The notes beneath the pieces were generated by a model that was not told where the DNA came from, searched no databases, and saw only the letters and a program-made list of their open reading frames with translations. A program made the translations under genes and the position numbers. From an uncultured Eubacteriales bacterium (GTDB lineage Bacteria; Bacillota; Clostridia; Lachnospirales; Lachnospiraceae): 37,915 bases of DNA. Below, in pieces: positions 17,307-25,498 of the stretch (the stretch's first letter is position 1; every line of letters begins with the position of its first letter). The stretch lies in assembly GCA_900321855.1 (NCBI GenBank), contig ONXS01000006.1, forward strand, positions 1 to 37,915, written 5' to 3'.

Positions 17307-18797
17307 CTAGGATTTCATAACATCACTCTTTTTAATTGTCACAATGCAGGAATCAACAGTTTCTTCGTCATCAGAACTTCCACCTGTTGTCTGTCTCTTG
17401 AACGGATCAACTCCTTCCACCTCAGTAAATTTTCCCAATCCTTTTCCCACAACAGAACCCGGAACACGGAATGTCTCAATATCAATAGGTTCTATATTGA
17501 TTTCTTCCGGATGTTCCAGTTGAGGAATCCATTCGTAAGGAACTCTATAGGCCCGATAAATCATATTGTTAGAGAATTTTCCACCAAATGCTGTCTTGAA
17601 ATATGGATTAATATACTCCCATACAATCTCATGTTCTGGTGTTACTTCTATCAGTCTTCCATCCGAACCCTCTGTAATTAATGTGTTTCCATTTGGAAGT
17701 CTCTGGGCAGAACTGATATAAGAACTATAAAATTTAGAGGCATCTGAAAATAAGAAAAATCCTGCTTCAAGAGGAGTGTACTGCCATGTAATTTCTAAGG
17801 TAACAGGATTAAACTGAAGTACTCTTGAGTAATCTCTGTGAGCGTTGTTGACTCCATTTGCAGAGGCTGGATTCGGAACTCCATATCCACCTTCTCCTCC
17901 GTTGTCAAATACAAGTAAATCTCCTTCTCCCGGAAGTCCCTTTGGAATCATATGAAGATGATGCTGTCCAATAATCCATCCAAGTTTTCTCGTTGCCTCA
18001 TTTTCATTAAAATCAGGTCCTAGTCTCCAAACGATTTTACCTGTAGATTTTTCTATAATTGCTAAGATATTTGAATTTCTTGCATCAAAGATGATATTAT
18101 CCGGATGAAATCTCTCATCCCCTCCATCATACCACTTATTCTCTCCTAAAGTCGCAAAATTGTTGATGTGCATCCAATCTCCACCTGCATCACCATGAAT
18201 TCCGGGATTTCTGTAGAGCGTATTTTTCGCGGCCTCATCAAATCCCAATTCTTCAAAATGGTCCGATGCTTTCCAGCTCCAGATGATATTTCCATCCCAG
18301 TCTACTTCAATAATTTTATCATCGATTAAGAGTTTATCACTGATATTCGGATTGTGTACATTTTCATGTGTAAGAATCAATGTATTTCCACTTGATGTTT
18401 TAGGTGTGCCTCCCGGATAATAGTATCCTACCGTAGAACCCTCTCTCTGGTAATCGTGGTGCTGTCTCGCCTGCCATGAAGGTTCATATCCCTCATCTTC
18501 CACATACTCATTTTTGTTAAATTTCCATACGATATTGCCGTCCCAGTCAACCTGTACTAAATCGATTTGATCTTGATACGCATATTTTCCAGGTCTTGTA
18601 CCTGTAGTTCCAAATACATATCCACCCGGAAGTATCTTATTCGGAAATCCTCCAAGTCCTGCCCAAAGCTGAACTTCTCGCCCGTTCATATCAATCAGTA
18701 ATGCCCCTCTTGCTGACGGAAAAATTGTATATCCGCTATATGCCTTTTCTTTCTTATATAATGTTGTTCCCGTTGGAAAAATTGTTGGATATCCCAT
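17307..18797 (-). CDS. Arylsulfotransferase-like beta-propeller protein
   Basis: 496 residues. Repeated blade segments such as VDWDGNIVWKFN, VDWDGNIIWSWK, KSTGKIVWRLG and LEITWQYTP, each a conserved D/G-N-I-x-W strand, match the aryl-sulfate sulfotransferase (ASST) propeller family. Histidine clusters that could serve as the sulfate acceptor lie in QARQHHDYQ, DWMHINN and GQHHLHM; which is catalytic I cannot say. Known bacterial ASSTs move sulfate between phenolic donors and acceptors. No signal peptide or lipobox is visible, so it appears cytoplasmic, unlike periplasmic AssT of enterobacteria. RBS GGGAGG precedes ATG 18797; the gene follows an SsuA-like lipoprotein by 15 bp and ends the operon. 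Reaction not proven; it may be a divergent propeller enzyme. Confidence 0.8.
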   Translation of the reverse strand: MGYPTIFPTGTTLYKKEKAYSGYTIFPSARGALLIDMNGREVQLWAGLGGFPNKILPGGYVFGTTGTRPGKYAYQDQIDLVQVDWDGNIVWKFNKNEYVEDEGYEPSWQARQHHDYQREGSTVGYYYPGGTPKTSSGNTLILTHENVHNPNISDKLLIDDKIIEVDWDGNIIWSWKASDHFEELGFDEAAKNTLYRNPGIHGDAGGDWMHINNFATLGENKWYDGGDERFHPDNIIFDARNSNILAIIEKSTGKIVWRLGPDFNENEATRKLGWIIGQHHLHMIPKGLPGEGDLLVFDNGGEGGYGVPNPASANGVNNAHRDYSRVLQFNPVTLEITWQYTPLEAGFFLFSDASKFYSSYISSAQRLPNGNTLITEGSDGRLIEVTPEHEIVWEYINPYFKTAFGGKFSNNMIYRAYRVPYEWIPQLEHPEEINIEPIDIETFRVPGSVVGKGLGKFTEVEGVDPFKRQTTGGSSDDEETVDSCIVTIKKSDVMKS

Positions 18798-18812
18798 AGT
18801 TTCATCCTCCCT

Positions 18813-19844
18813 CTATTTCTGTATTGTTACATTTTCCGGAATCGCAATTTCTGCTGCGCTTGTATGAATGAAATCTCTAATATTGTATTCTTCTTCATAT
18901 CTTCCGTGTGTATAAGCCCATTCATTTAATTTATCAAGCTGAAGTGCTCCCTCTTCTGTAAATCCAATTCTAAATTTCTGTGAATTCCAGTTTTTCTTAA
19001 AATCTTCTGCTTTGATTCCAAATTTTGTCTCAACTCTTACCGCTGCATCATCAAGATTTTCCGTGATATAATCAATGCTCTCCTTCAATGCCTTTAAATA
19101 ATCAGCCAAGAGTTCTGTATTATTTTTAAGAAAATCAGATGTCGTGATTAGATAAGAACCTACACGAATTCCAATATCATCTGCTTTTGCAGCCAGTTTC
19201 CACCCGATTTCCTCGTATTTACTTCCCTCTGCACCATACGCAACAATTGCTGATGCATCTCCAGTCTGTGCCAATGCCAGATTTGTCTGATTTGAATCAG
19301 ACTGTACAATATTTTGTTTCGCAGGGTCCACTCCAATATAGGTCTGTGCCTGCCAGTTATAATATTCAGAAACTGTTCCTATTTTTGTAACCCATCCATT
19401 GCTGTTATTTAAACTTTCCAAATTATCTGCATATTTCGAATCCACATAGAGTCCTCCGTCTGTAGGAGCACTCACGCAAAGTTCTGAAAATATGGCAAGA
19501 TTTGTTGCATGCAATGTTTTTCCAAATCTGTTTGCTGCTGCAAAATCTGCTAAAAGTCCTGTGTCGGCTGTTCCATTTTGAATTGCATCCACTGTATTAA
19601 TACCAGACGCATATTCGGCTGTCTCTAATTTAATGCCATATTTTTTAAAAATCCCTTCTTCCTCTCCAATAAAAGTTGCATACTGGTCAGCAGCTCCCGT
19701 CATAATTCCTACACGAACGGTCTTTAATCCATCTGCATCGGCTTTCACTTCATTTCCAAGATTTTTATTTCCGCATCCGACTAATCCTACCATTAAACCG
19801 GCAGCTATTATCACAGATGCTATCTTTTTAAAATTTTTCTTCAT
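18813..19844 (-). CDS. ABC transporter substrate-binding lipoprotein, sulfonate/taurine/nitrate (SsuA/TauA) family
   Basis: 343 residues from ATG 19844. That start is chosen because AGGAGG lies just before it, and an in-frame ATG six codons earlier has no RBS. Signal: KKNFKK, a hydrophobic stretch, then lipobox LVGC, so a membrane-anchored lipoprotein. The mature part follows the NMT1/SsuA pattern (VRVGIMTGAADQYATFIGEEEGIFKKYG, NGTADTGLLADFA). It should deliver ligand to the permease and ATPase encoded just upstream. The family binds alkanesulfonates, taurine, nitrate, thiamine precursors or other small anions. Sulfonate or sulfate ester is favoured by the arylsulfotransferase gene that follows, but this is inference. 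Confidence 0.88.
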   Translation of the reverse strand: MKKNFKKIASVIIAAGLMVGLVGCGNKNLGNEVKADADGLKTVRVGIMTGAADQYATFIGEEEGIFKKYGIKLETAEYASGINTVDAIQNGTADTGLLADFAAANRFGKTLHATNLAIFSELCVSAPTDGGLYVDSKYADNLESLNNSNGWVTKIGTVSEYYNWQAQTYIGVDPAKQNIVQSDSNQTNLALAQTGDASAIVAYGAEGSKYEEIGWKLAAKADDIGIRVGSYLITTSDFLKNNTELLADYLKALKESIDYITENLDDAAVRVETKFGIKAEDFKKNWNSQKFRIGFTEEGALQLDKLNEWAYTHGRYEEEYNIRDFIHTSAAEIAIPENVTIQK

Positions 19845-19881
19845 ATCATTCTTCCTCCTCATGATTTTCTATATGTAAATT

Positions 19882-20667
19882 TTACTTCACACCAAAGTTT
19901 TTTAATGTTCGTCTGCCAATAAACTGAATGAGTTTATCAGACAGAAATCCCAGCAATGCAAGACTGACGATTCCGGCAAACGCACAATTTGTCTTGTAAT
20001 ACAATTTCGAACTATTAATCAAATATCCAAGTCCATCACTGCCCACCAGCATTTCTGCTGCCACAATACAGATAAATGAGGAACTGAGTCCAAGTCTAAT
20101 TCCCGTATAAATATTAGACACAGCAGACGGTACAATAACTAGAAAAAAAATCTTAGTCTTTGATGCTCCCATCACGGAGGCTGCCTCTATGAGTGAAAAA
20201 TCTGCTAATGCCACGCCTGCTATGGTATTTATGAATATCGGGAAGAATGAAGCATATATAATCAATGCAATTTTTGACTCATCTCCAACACCAAACCACA
20301 TCAAAAATAATGTTGTAAGAGCGATTGCCGGTACAAAGCGAAAGAAACTAAGTATCGGATCCATCAACCATTTTATTGGCTTAAATGTCCCTACCATCAA
20401 ACCTAACGGAACGCCCAGTACAACAGCAGACAGCCATCCTTTCAATACTCGAAAAAGACTTGCCACAATATCCCTCTGCAATGTATGATTGTTCCATACC
20501 TCTTTCAATCCTTCTATTGTTTCATATGGACTAGGTAAAAAATATGCATCGTAGGACAAAGAACCCAGTCCCCAAATTACAATTACCAAAATCCAAGATA
20601 TAATTCCACATCTTAAAATTTTTTCTATCCATCCTGACTTCTTATCATATGTATTTATACCTGTCAT
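19882..20667 (-). CDS. ABC transporter permease, SsuC/TauC family
   Basis: 261 residues from ATG 20667; GGGAGGTG lies 6 nt before it, making it better than the upstream in-frame ATG that would overlap the ATPase gene. About six hydrophobic segments are visible. The cytoplasmic EAA loop is present as EAASVMGASKTKIFFLVIVPSA. Typical of the BPD_transp_1 permeases of sulfonate/nitrate/taurine importers, working as a homodimer with the ATPase. The gene starts 16 bp after the ATPase stop and is followed by the lipoprotein gene. Confidence 0.93.
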   Translation of the reverse strand: MTGINTYDKKSGWIEKILRCGIISWILVIVIWGLGSLSYDAYFLPSPYETIEGLKEVWNNHTLQRDIVASLFRVLKGWLSAVVLGVPLGLMVGTFKPIKWLMDPILSFFRFVPAIALTTLFLMWFGVGDESKIALIIYASFFPIFINTIAGVALADFSLIEAASVMGASKTKIFFLVIVPSAVSNIYTGIRLGLSSSFICIVAAEMLVGSDGLGYLINSSKLYYKTNCAFAGIVSLALLGFLSDKLIQFIGRRTLKNFGVK

Positions 20668-20683
20668 AAGCCACACCTCCCGT

Positions 20684-21460
20684 TTAAATGACATAATCTA
20701 GTTCAATATCCTCATCAGCATCTTGGAATAAGTAATTGTAAATTTTCTTTTTATAGACATCAAAATCGCTGCTATTACGCTTTCTTCCTGCTGTACTAAT
20801 CGGAATGATTTCTTTGATTTCACCAGGTCTTGCAGACATTACCACAACTTTATTTCCAAGTACAATTGCCTCATCAATATCATGTGTCACAAGAACCATT
20901 GTTGTGCCTTCACTCTTTTGAATTTTTAAAATTTCTTTCTGCATCTGAATTCTTGTAAGTGCATCGAGCGCTCCAAATGGTTCATCCAATAAAAGAATTT
21001 TCGGATTATTCACAAGTCCCCTTGCGATGGCTGCTCTCTGCGACATACCTCCAGATAACTGTCTCGGATAGCTGTTTGCAAAATCGGTAAGCCCGACAAG
21101 TTCTAAATGTTTTTTTACTCTCTCTTCTTTTTCCTGTTTTGATACCTTATTTAGTCCAAATCCAACATTTGATTTAATCTTTAACCACGGGAGTAATCTG
21201 TGCTCCTGAAATACCATCCCACAATTGACATCCGGTCCGGTAACCGTCTTTCCGTTTCTCTCGACCACACCGGTCTGATAAGGAACAAGTCCACTGATAA
21301 TCTTTAACAGGGTACTCTTACCACAACCACTGTGTCCTACGATTGTGATAAAATCACCCTCCTCAATGTCAAGTGATATATCATTCAAAATCGGAACATC
21401 TTTTTTATCGACAGTATAAGTTTTATTTAAGTGTTCAATGTGTATCATTGTATTTGCCAT
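20684..21460 (-). CDS. ABC transporter ATP-binding protein, SsuB/TauB family
   Basis: 258 residues. Walker A GHSGCGKST (about 43-51), Q-loop VFQEHRLLPW, signature LSGGMSQR, Walker B ILLLDEPFGALD, and switch VTHDIDEA are all intact. The HRLLPW context is typical of SsuB/TauB/NrtD importers. First gene of the operon ATPase-permease-lipoprotein-sulfotransferase, with RBS AAGGAG before ATG 21460. It is the only ATPase in the region, so it may also energise the second permease/lipoprotein pair at 23094-24878. Confidence 0.95.
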   Translation of the reverse strand: MANTMIHIEHLNKTYTVDKKDVPILNDISLDIEEGDFITIVGHSGCGKSTLLKIISGLVPYQTGVVERNGKTVTGPDVNCGMVFQEHRLLPWLKIKSNVGFGLNKVSKQEKEERVKKHLELVGLTDFANSYPRQLSGGMSQRAAIARGLVNNPKILLLDEPFGALDALTRIQMQKEILKIQKSEGTTMVLVTHDIDEAIVLGNKVVVMSARPGEIKEIIPISTAGRKRNSSDFDVYKKKIYNYLFQDADEDIELDYVI

Positions 21461-21512
21461 ATAATCAGCTCCTTTTCGTTAATTTTATGTATCTCCCAGT
21501 TGATATGTGTGT

Positions 21513-21541
21513 ATTCTAGGATATATAAGTCCACTTTGCAA
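21513..21541 (-). promoter_or_regulatory. Promoter of the ABC-sulfotransferase operon
   Basis: Minus strand: -35 TTGCAA (21541-21536), 17-bp spacer, -10 TAGAAT (21518-21513), about 50 bp before the ATPase start. The operator-like site at 21552-21565 is exactly 10 nt upstream of the -35. The 367-bp spacer between the ATPase gene and the LacI gene holds this promoter, two operator sites and a terminator. Confidence 0.6.
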
Positions 21542-21551
21542 TTCATATTCG

Positions 21552-21565
21552 TGCAATCGTTTTCA
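21552..21565. promoter_or_regulatory. LacI/CcpA-type operator, proximal site
   Basis: Minus strand reads TGAAAACGATTGCA, a near-palindrome centred on CG that fits the pattern TGNAANCGNWWNCA used by CcpA and many LacI-family proteins. Centre is about 52 bp upstream of the likely transcription start, which suggests activation rather than simple roadblock. Confidence 0.6.
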
Positions 21566-21675
21566 TTTCAAATTCCGTTTCACATTAATAATGACTATCT
21601 CTCATCTTGATTTCTCTTTATTCTTATTTCCTGTATAATTTTTCTCTACTTCAATCATCAAAATAACACTTATAA

Positions 21676-21689
21676 TGCAATCGTTTGCA
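21676..21689. promoter_or_regulatory. LacI/CcpA-type operator, distal site
   Basis: Minus strand reads TGCAAACGATTGCA, one mismatch from a perfect palindrome, 124 bp from the proximal site. Two spaced sites could support looping by a tetrameric LacI-family protein, or this one may serve a second, weaker promoter (TTGATG, 18 bp, TATACA) just downstream. Confidence 0.55.
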
Positions 21690-21746
21690 CCGCTATAATC
21701 TGGAATTTTTCACAGTTCATTCATTCCCTGAAAATAATTTTGGAAC

Positions 21747-21786
21747 AAAAAAAAGATTTGCATGTGTTTTTTCATGCAAATCTTTT
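21747..21786 (-). terminator. Rho-independent terminator of the LacI-family regulator gene
   Basis: Perfect 14-bp stem (21751-21764 with 21773-21786), 8-nt loop, followed by eight T on the minus strand. It isolates the regulator gene from the ABC operon. Confidence 0.93.
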
Positions 21787-21798
21787 ATCTAAATTATG

Positions 21799-21833
21799 GT
21801 TAGATGTATCGAATCAGGTCAGACTCCCTATAT
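21799..21833 (-). repeat. Degenerate copy of the GGGGTCAGACCCC-type repeat at the end of the LacI gene
   Basis: Minus strand has GGGAGTCTGACC, a short gap, then ACATCTAAC, matching in order the two better copies at 28415-28480 and 30364-30435. It overlaps the last codons of the regulator gene, as the other copies overlap the ends of their genes. Confidence 0.5.
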
Positions 21834-22898
21834 GATATATTCACACTCCAATGCTGCACCTGCATCGGAGCAGCTTTCTCTCCGGATTAGTGTCCCCTCT
21901 GATTCAATTCTTGTCACTGCAGAATGTCCTTTTTTCATACGGTCCGTTAATAAATAGTAGGCAAACTTTGCCATCTCGCGTTTTGGCAGATGTACGGTTG
22001 TGAGCATTGGCGAAGTGTACTGTGCCTCCTCAATATCATCGGATGAAATAATTGACGGGCGGTAGTATCGGTTATGTCCCATTGATAAATATTTTAACAT
22101 TCCAATGGCAATAATATCGTTTGCGCAGTAAATAGCTGTTGGTGGATTCTCAAGCTCTATTAATTCCTTAATTGCCTGAATACCATCTTCCTCACTGATT
22201 TTACATTTGATAATATAATCCGGTTCGTATGAAATGTTATACCGAAATAAAGTCTCCTGATACCCTTTAAATCTCGCCTCTTTGTGACAGTCTCCCACAT
22301 AGGCAATATTTCTGTGCCCCAATGAAATCAAGTAATCAATCGCATCTCTTGCAATTTTTTTTCCATCACAGACAACCTCATCAATTTTGTAATTCAGTGG
22401 ATTTCTGCTGACTGCAACAATATTCTCCGAATGTCGCAGCAATTCATCTACAGCTCTCTCCACGCATCTTCCGATTACAACAATTCCATCTATTTTGCCA
22501 GAATCCTTAAATAAAACATTTATTTCCTTATGTATATCCAAATTTGCACATTTCTTTTCATCTGATAATTCTGATTTATAGATAATTTTGGTCAGAACAT
22601 TCCTGCTATTGTGTACTTCGCGCTCAATTTCCCTAATTAATTCTCTATAAAAGGGGTCCACTTCCATCGAATCTACACGCGTAACTATAATCATAATATT
22701 GGCATGATTCTTATCTTTATCTGAGTTACATTTTAGATTTCTGGCTGCCTCATTTGGAATATAGTTCAGTTTTCTTGCAGCTTTAAATACCCGTTCTCTG
22801 AGCCCTTCATCATTCTTATTATACTCCGGATGGTTCAATATTCTTGAAACCGTAGAAATGGATACTCCAACCTCTTCTGCTATTTCTTTTAACGACAT
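21828..22898 (-). CDS. LacI-family transcriptional regulator
   Basis: 356 residues. The N-terminal helix-turn-helix and hinge are clear: MSLKEIAEEVGVSISTVSRILNHPEYN, then AARKLNYIPNEAARNLK. The remainder is a periplasmic-binding-protein-like effector domain (VDPFYRELIREIERE, AIYCANDIIAIGMLKYL). It lies between the two transporter units, flanked by a terminator on each side, so it is separately transcribed. RBS GAGG before ATG 22898. It is the natural candidate to bind the palindromic operators upstream of the ABC operon and of metK. No operator is seen before its own gene. The effector is unknown. Confidence 0.93.
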   Translation of the reverse strand: MSLKEIAEEVGVSISTVSRILNHPEYNKNDEGLRERVFKAARKLNYIPNEAARNLKCNSDKDKNHANIMIIVTRVDSMEVDPFYRELIREIEREVHNSRNVLTKIIYKSELSDEKKCANLDIHKEINVLFKDSGKIDGIVVIGRCVERAVDELLRHSENIVAVSRNPLNYKIDEVVCDGKKIARDAIDYLISLGHRNIAYVGDCHKEARFKGYQETLFRYNISYEPDYIIKCKISEEDGIQAIKELIELENPPTAIYCANDIIAIGMLKYLSMGHNRYYRPSIISSDDIEEAQYTSPMLTTVHLPKREMAKFAYYLLTDRMKKGHSAVTRIESEGTLIRRESCSDAGAALECEYII

Positions 22899-22968
22899 AT
22901 GTTATCCTCATTTCAATGTGATTTTTCATACTATTCCTAGTGTTTTGCAATGATTTTGTATCTATCAT

Positions 22969-22997
22969 ATTATAACACTCAAATTGAAAAATGTATA
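22969..22997 (-). promoter_or_regulatory. Putative promoter of the LacI-family gene
   Basis: Minus strand: -35 TATACA (22997-22992), 17-bp spacer, -10 TATAAT (22974-22969). The -10 is perfect, the -35 weak. It lies between the preceding terminator and the gene. Confidence 0.5.
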
Positions 22998-23040
22998 TTA
23001 TTTTTATTTGTCTATTCCATACGGAATGATTATTTACATC

Positions 23041-23074
23041 AAAAAACGACAATACCGTCAAGGCACTGTCGTTT
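23041..23074 (-). terminator. Rho-independent terminator after the second lipoprotein gene
   Basis: A 13-bp stem with two G-T pairs (23044-23056 with 23062-23074), 5-nt loop, followed by a run of T on the minus strand. It lies 20 bp past the stop of the 23094 gene and ends the metK-led unit. Confidence 0.9.
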
Positions 23075-23093
23075 ACAAATGTATAAATTATCA

Positions 23094-24071
23094 TTATTTA
23101 ATATAATCCTGAATATCAAATGTCTTTTCAATAATGTCACTCTCTGCCAGAAAATCCACTGTGTTCTGCAAATCTACAGCATCAGCCTCATTCAAATCGA
23201 TTGGAAATTCCGCGTTTGCTAAAGCTGATACAAAATCTTCTTCCTCTAACCCAAAGTCTTCTGCATATGTTTTTGCAATGGCCTGCGGGTTATCCTTTAC
23301 TTTCTGTGCCGCTTTGCGATACTCATCTAAAAAGATTTTTACAAGTTCCTGATTTTTTTCTACATATGTTTTATTGGCAATGATTGGATTTTCACCCAAA
23401 AAGATTCCTGTTCCGTCTGCAAGCACTTTGGCATCTAAGGCTTTTCTGATTTTTGTAATATTGGGCTCCCATGTTGAAATAGCATCTACCTCTCCATTTT
23501 CCAATGCCACACTCTGTTCTGCAGGACTTAGATTGACAAGTGTCACATCTGCAATGGACAGCCCTACACTCTTTAGCTGTGCGTCAAGCAAGTTTTGAGC
23601 AATCGAACCCACAACTAAACCAACTTTTTTTCCCTTTAAATCCTCAAGTTTTGTGATGTCAGAATCCTTTGGAACAAGTGTAGCTTCCGTTTTTTCTCCG
23701 TTGTACGCAATTCCAACAAGCACTCTGTCCTGACCGGCTGCAATTCCTGTAATTGCGGGCACATTTCCAATGACTCCAATATCCTGCTGCCCCGCTGCAA
23801 ACGACTCATTTTCCGAAGGGCCCGATTCAAATTCTGTGAAATTGATTTTCACATCATATTCTTTTAACGCATTTTTTAAATCATCACTATCTCTCAATAA
23901 GTAGAGAGGGATATAACCCGGAACTTTCTGTAATGCTATATTTAAGTGCTTTCCATCATCTTTTTTATCAGATTTTCCGCAGCCAATCACACCTACGGCA
24001 AGACTTCCAATCAAAACTGCTCCTATTAATTTCTTAAAAATATTTTTCTTTTTTAAACGATTTTTCTTCAT
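23094..24071 (-). CDS. Second ABC substrate-binding lipoprotein, SsuA/TauA family
   Basis: 325 residues from ATG 24071, selected because AAAGGAG precedes it; an in-frame ATG eight codons upstream has no RBS. N-terminus is lysine-rich, then hydrophobic, then lipobox VIGC. The mature protein has the family pattern LNIALQKVPGYIPLYLLRD, FAAGQQDIGVIGNVPAI, ENGEVDAISTWEPNITK. The last segment is the sulfonate/nitrate-type ligand region, with a Trp-Glu pair near the site. It is distinct in sequence from the lipoprotein at 18813, so ligand range may differ. It pairs with the permease upstream; no ATPase gene accompanies this pair. Confidence 0.9.
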   Translation of the reverse strand: MKKNRLKKKNIFKKLIGAVLIGSLAVGVIGCGKSDKKDDGKHLNIALQKVPGYIPLYLLRDSDDLKNALKEYDVKINFTEFESGPSENESFAAGQQDIGVIGNVPAITGIAAGQDRVLVGIAYNGEKTEATLVPKDSDITKLEDLKGKKVGLVVGSIAQNLLDAQLKSVGLSIADVTLVNLSPAEQSVALENGEVDAISTWEPNITKIRKALDAKVLADGTGIFLGENPIIANKTYVEKNQELVKIFLDEYRKAAQKVKDNPQAIAKTYAEDFGLEEEDFVSALANAEFPIDLNEADAVDLQNTVDFLAESDIIEKTFDIQDYIK

Positions 24072-24116
24072 AAAAATTGCTCCTTTCCATTTCATGTTTA
24101 CATTTATAACAATTGC

Positions 24117-24878
24117 CTATTTCCAGACAATGACTCTCTTTTCTATCTGTTTTAAAATTACATCCATAATTTTTCCTATCACACCAATGGTAAACATTCC
24201 CATAATCACAATATCCATTCTCCCATAATTCCTTGCATTTGAAATCATATATCCAATGCCGGAACTACTTGCCACAAGCTCTGCCGCAACCACGCAAGTC
24301 CAGCAGGTATTGAGTCCCACTCTCAGTCCCGTAAAAATGGACGGGAGAGCGGATGGCAGAATAACTTGAAGAATATATTGAGTTTTTCCAATCTGAGCCA
24401 TTTTTGCCACCTCAATCATATGCTCATCAGTTGCTGCAACACCGTCAATCACGTTGACGAGAACCACGAAAAATCCTCCCAGAAAGATGAGAAACACTTT
24501 TGATTCCTCACCAATTCCAAACCAAAGAATTGCAAGCGGTATCCACGCAATCGGTGGAATCGGCTTTAAAATCTGAATGATGAGGTCTGTGAATCTCTTC
24601 ATATGTGTTGACAAACCTATCATGATTCCCAGCGACAATCCGCAGATAACAGCTAACGCGTAACCCTCTAGTACCCTCCGAATACTCACATAAACTGCCG
24701 CAAACAGCGATTTATCCTGCCATTTTATCCGGAATGTCTCTACAATCTTTGCCAATTTTGGAACAGATACGGTATTGATTCCTCCAGTCCTTTCATAAAA
24801 CCACCACAAGCTCAGCAGTATAACGGGAAGAGTGAGGTATTCTATGCTATTTCGTATATGTATTTTCTTTTCTTCCAT
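24117..24878 (-). CDS. Second ABC permease, SsuC/TauC family
   Basis: 253 residues from ATG 24878. The longer frame beginning with GTG at 24932 is less likely: the ATG has AGGAAGG upstream and begins close to the first membrane segment. About six hydrophobic segments; EAA-type loop EVAKMAQIGKTQYILQVILPSALP. The segment RVGLNTCWTCVVAAEL is typical of TauC/SsuC permeases. It follows the FMN-type protein gene and precedes the lipoprotein gene, all in one direction. Likely borrows the ATPase at 20684-21460. Confidence 0.92.
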   Translation of the reverse strand: MEEKKIHIRNSIEYLTLPVILLSLWWFYERTGGINTVSVPKLAKIVETFRIKWQDKSLFAAVYVSIRRVLEGYALAVICGLSLGIMIGLSTHMKRFTDLIIQILKPIPPIAWIPLAILWFGIGEESKVFLIFLGGFFVVLVNVIDGVAATDEHMIEVAKMAQIGKTQYILQVILPSALPSIFTGLRVGLNTCWTCVVAAELVASSSGIGYMISNARNYGRMDIVIMGMFTIGVIGKIMDVILKQIEKRVIVWK

Positions 24879-24939
24879 ATTTCCCAGCCTTCCTTCTATT
24901 TTTCTAATTCTTCCTTTTTGCTTTGGACTCACAACGATT

Positions 24940-25404
24940 TCACGAAACCGTTACTCTGTCCAAATGCCTCAAAATCGGATATTGTTCTTCCTCTTCTCTC
25001 TGTCTGACTAAAAATGACTCATTTCTTATCTCCACAGGTATCAGTGTCCATATTGCACCGAGGTCTACATCTCCCAATTTCTCCCGAATGTTTTCATATA
25101 TGCGCTCAAAATCATGGCCTGCTGTCACACTTTTTACTGGTCTGGCAATCACTTCATAGCTCTCATTATTTTTTGTAATCTGTACACTTACCAGCTTATC
25201 AAACCATAGACTATATACGAGATTTCTGTTATTTCTCGAACTCTCCAAGAGCTCATAGAGCAGCAGATTATGATTTTCATCTAACGTCAGATATTGTTTC
25301 CTGACTACATGAGGCACTCCATTTTTATCTACTGTTCCTATCAATTTGATAGAAGTTTCATCCTCAAACAATTTTTTCAGATTATCATCTATTTGCACTG
25401 CCAT
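24940..25404 (-). CDS. Pyridoxamine 5'-phosphate oxidase-like (split-barrel FMN) protein
   Basis: 154 residues from ATG 25404, which has AGGAGG 7 nt upstream; the longer frame starting at 25425 includes that RBS as codons. The pattern LIGTVDKNGVPHVVRKQYLTL followed by LLLYELLESSRNNRNL is the split-barrel fold of the PNPOx-like flavin family, where a G-x-P-x-V strand starts the FMN site. Many members reduce or bind flavin, heme or F420; true PNP oxidase is unlikely at this size and context. Located between the radical SAM gene and the permease, it probably works on the imported compound or as a redox partner. Function not assigned. Confidence 0.72.
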   Translation of the reverse strand: MAVQIDDNLKKLFEDETSIKLIGTVDKNGVPHVVRKQYLTLDENHNLLLYELLESSRNNRNLVYSLWFDKLVSVQITKNNESYEVIARPVKSVTAGHDFERIYENIREKLGDVDLGAIWTLIPVEIRNESFLVRQREEEEQYPILRHLDRVTVS

Positions 25405-25498
25405 GTCATTCCTCCTTTTTATCATCTAACAATCCAATCACATATTCTCAATTTACTTCTGAGAACTAAATTTCCAATAGGCTATTCTATTAATCTGG

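Noticed and set aside
22819-23094. 91-codon minus-strand frame upstream of and overlapping the LacI gene
   Set aside because: It crosses a rho-independent terminator and the LacI promoter and start, with no RBS or recognisable product.
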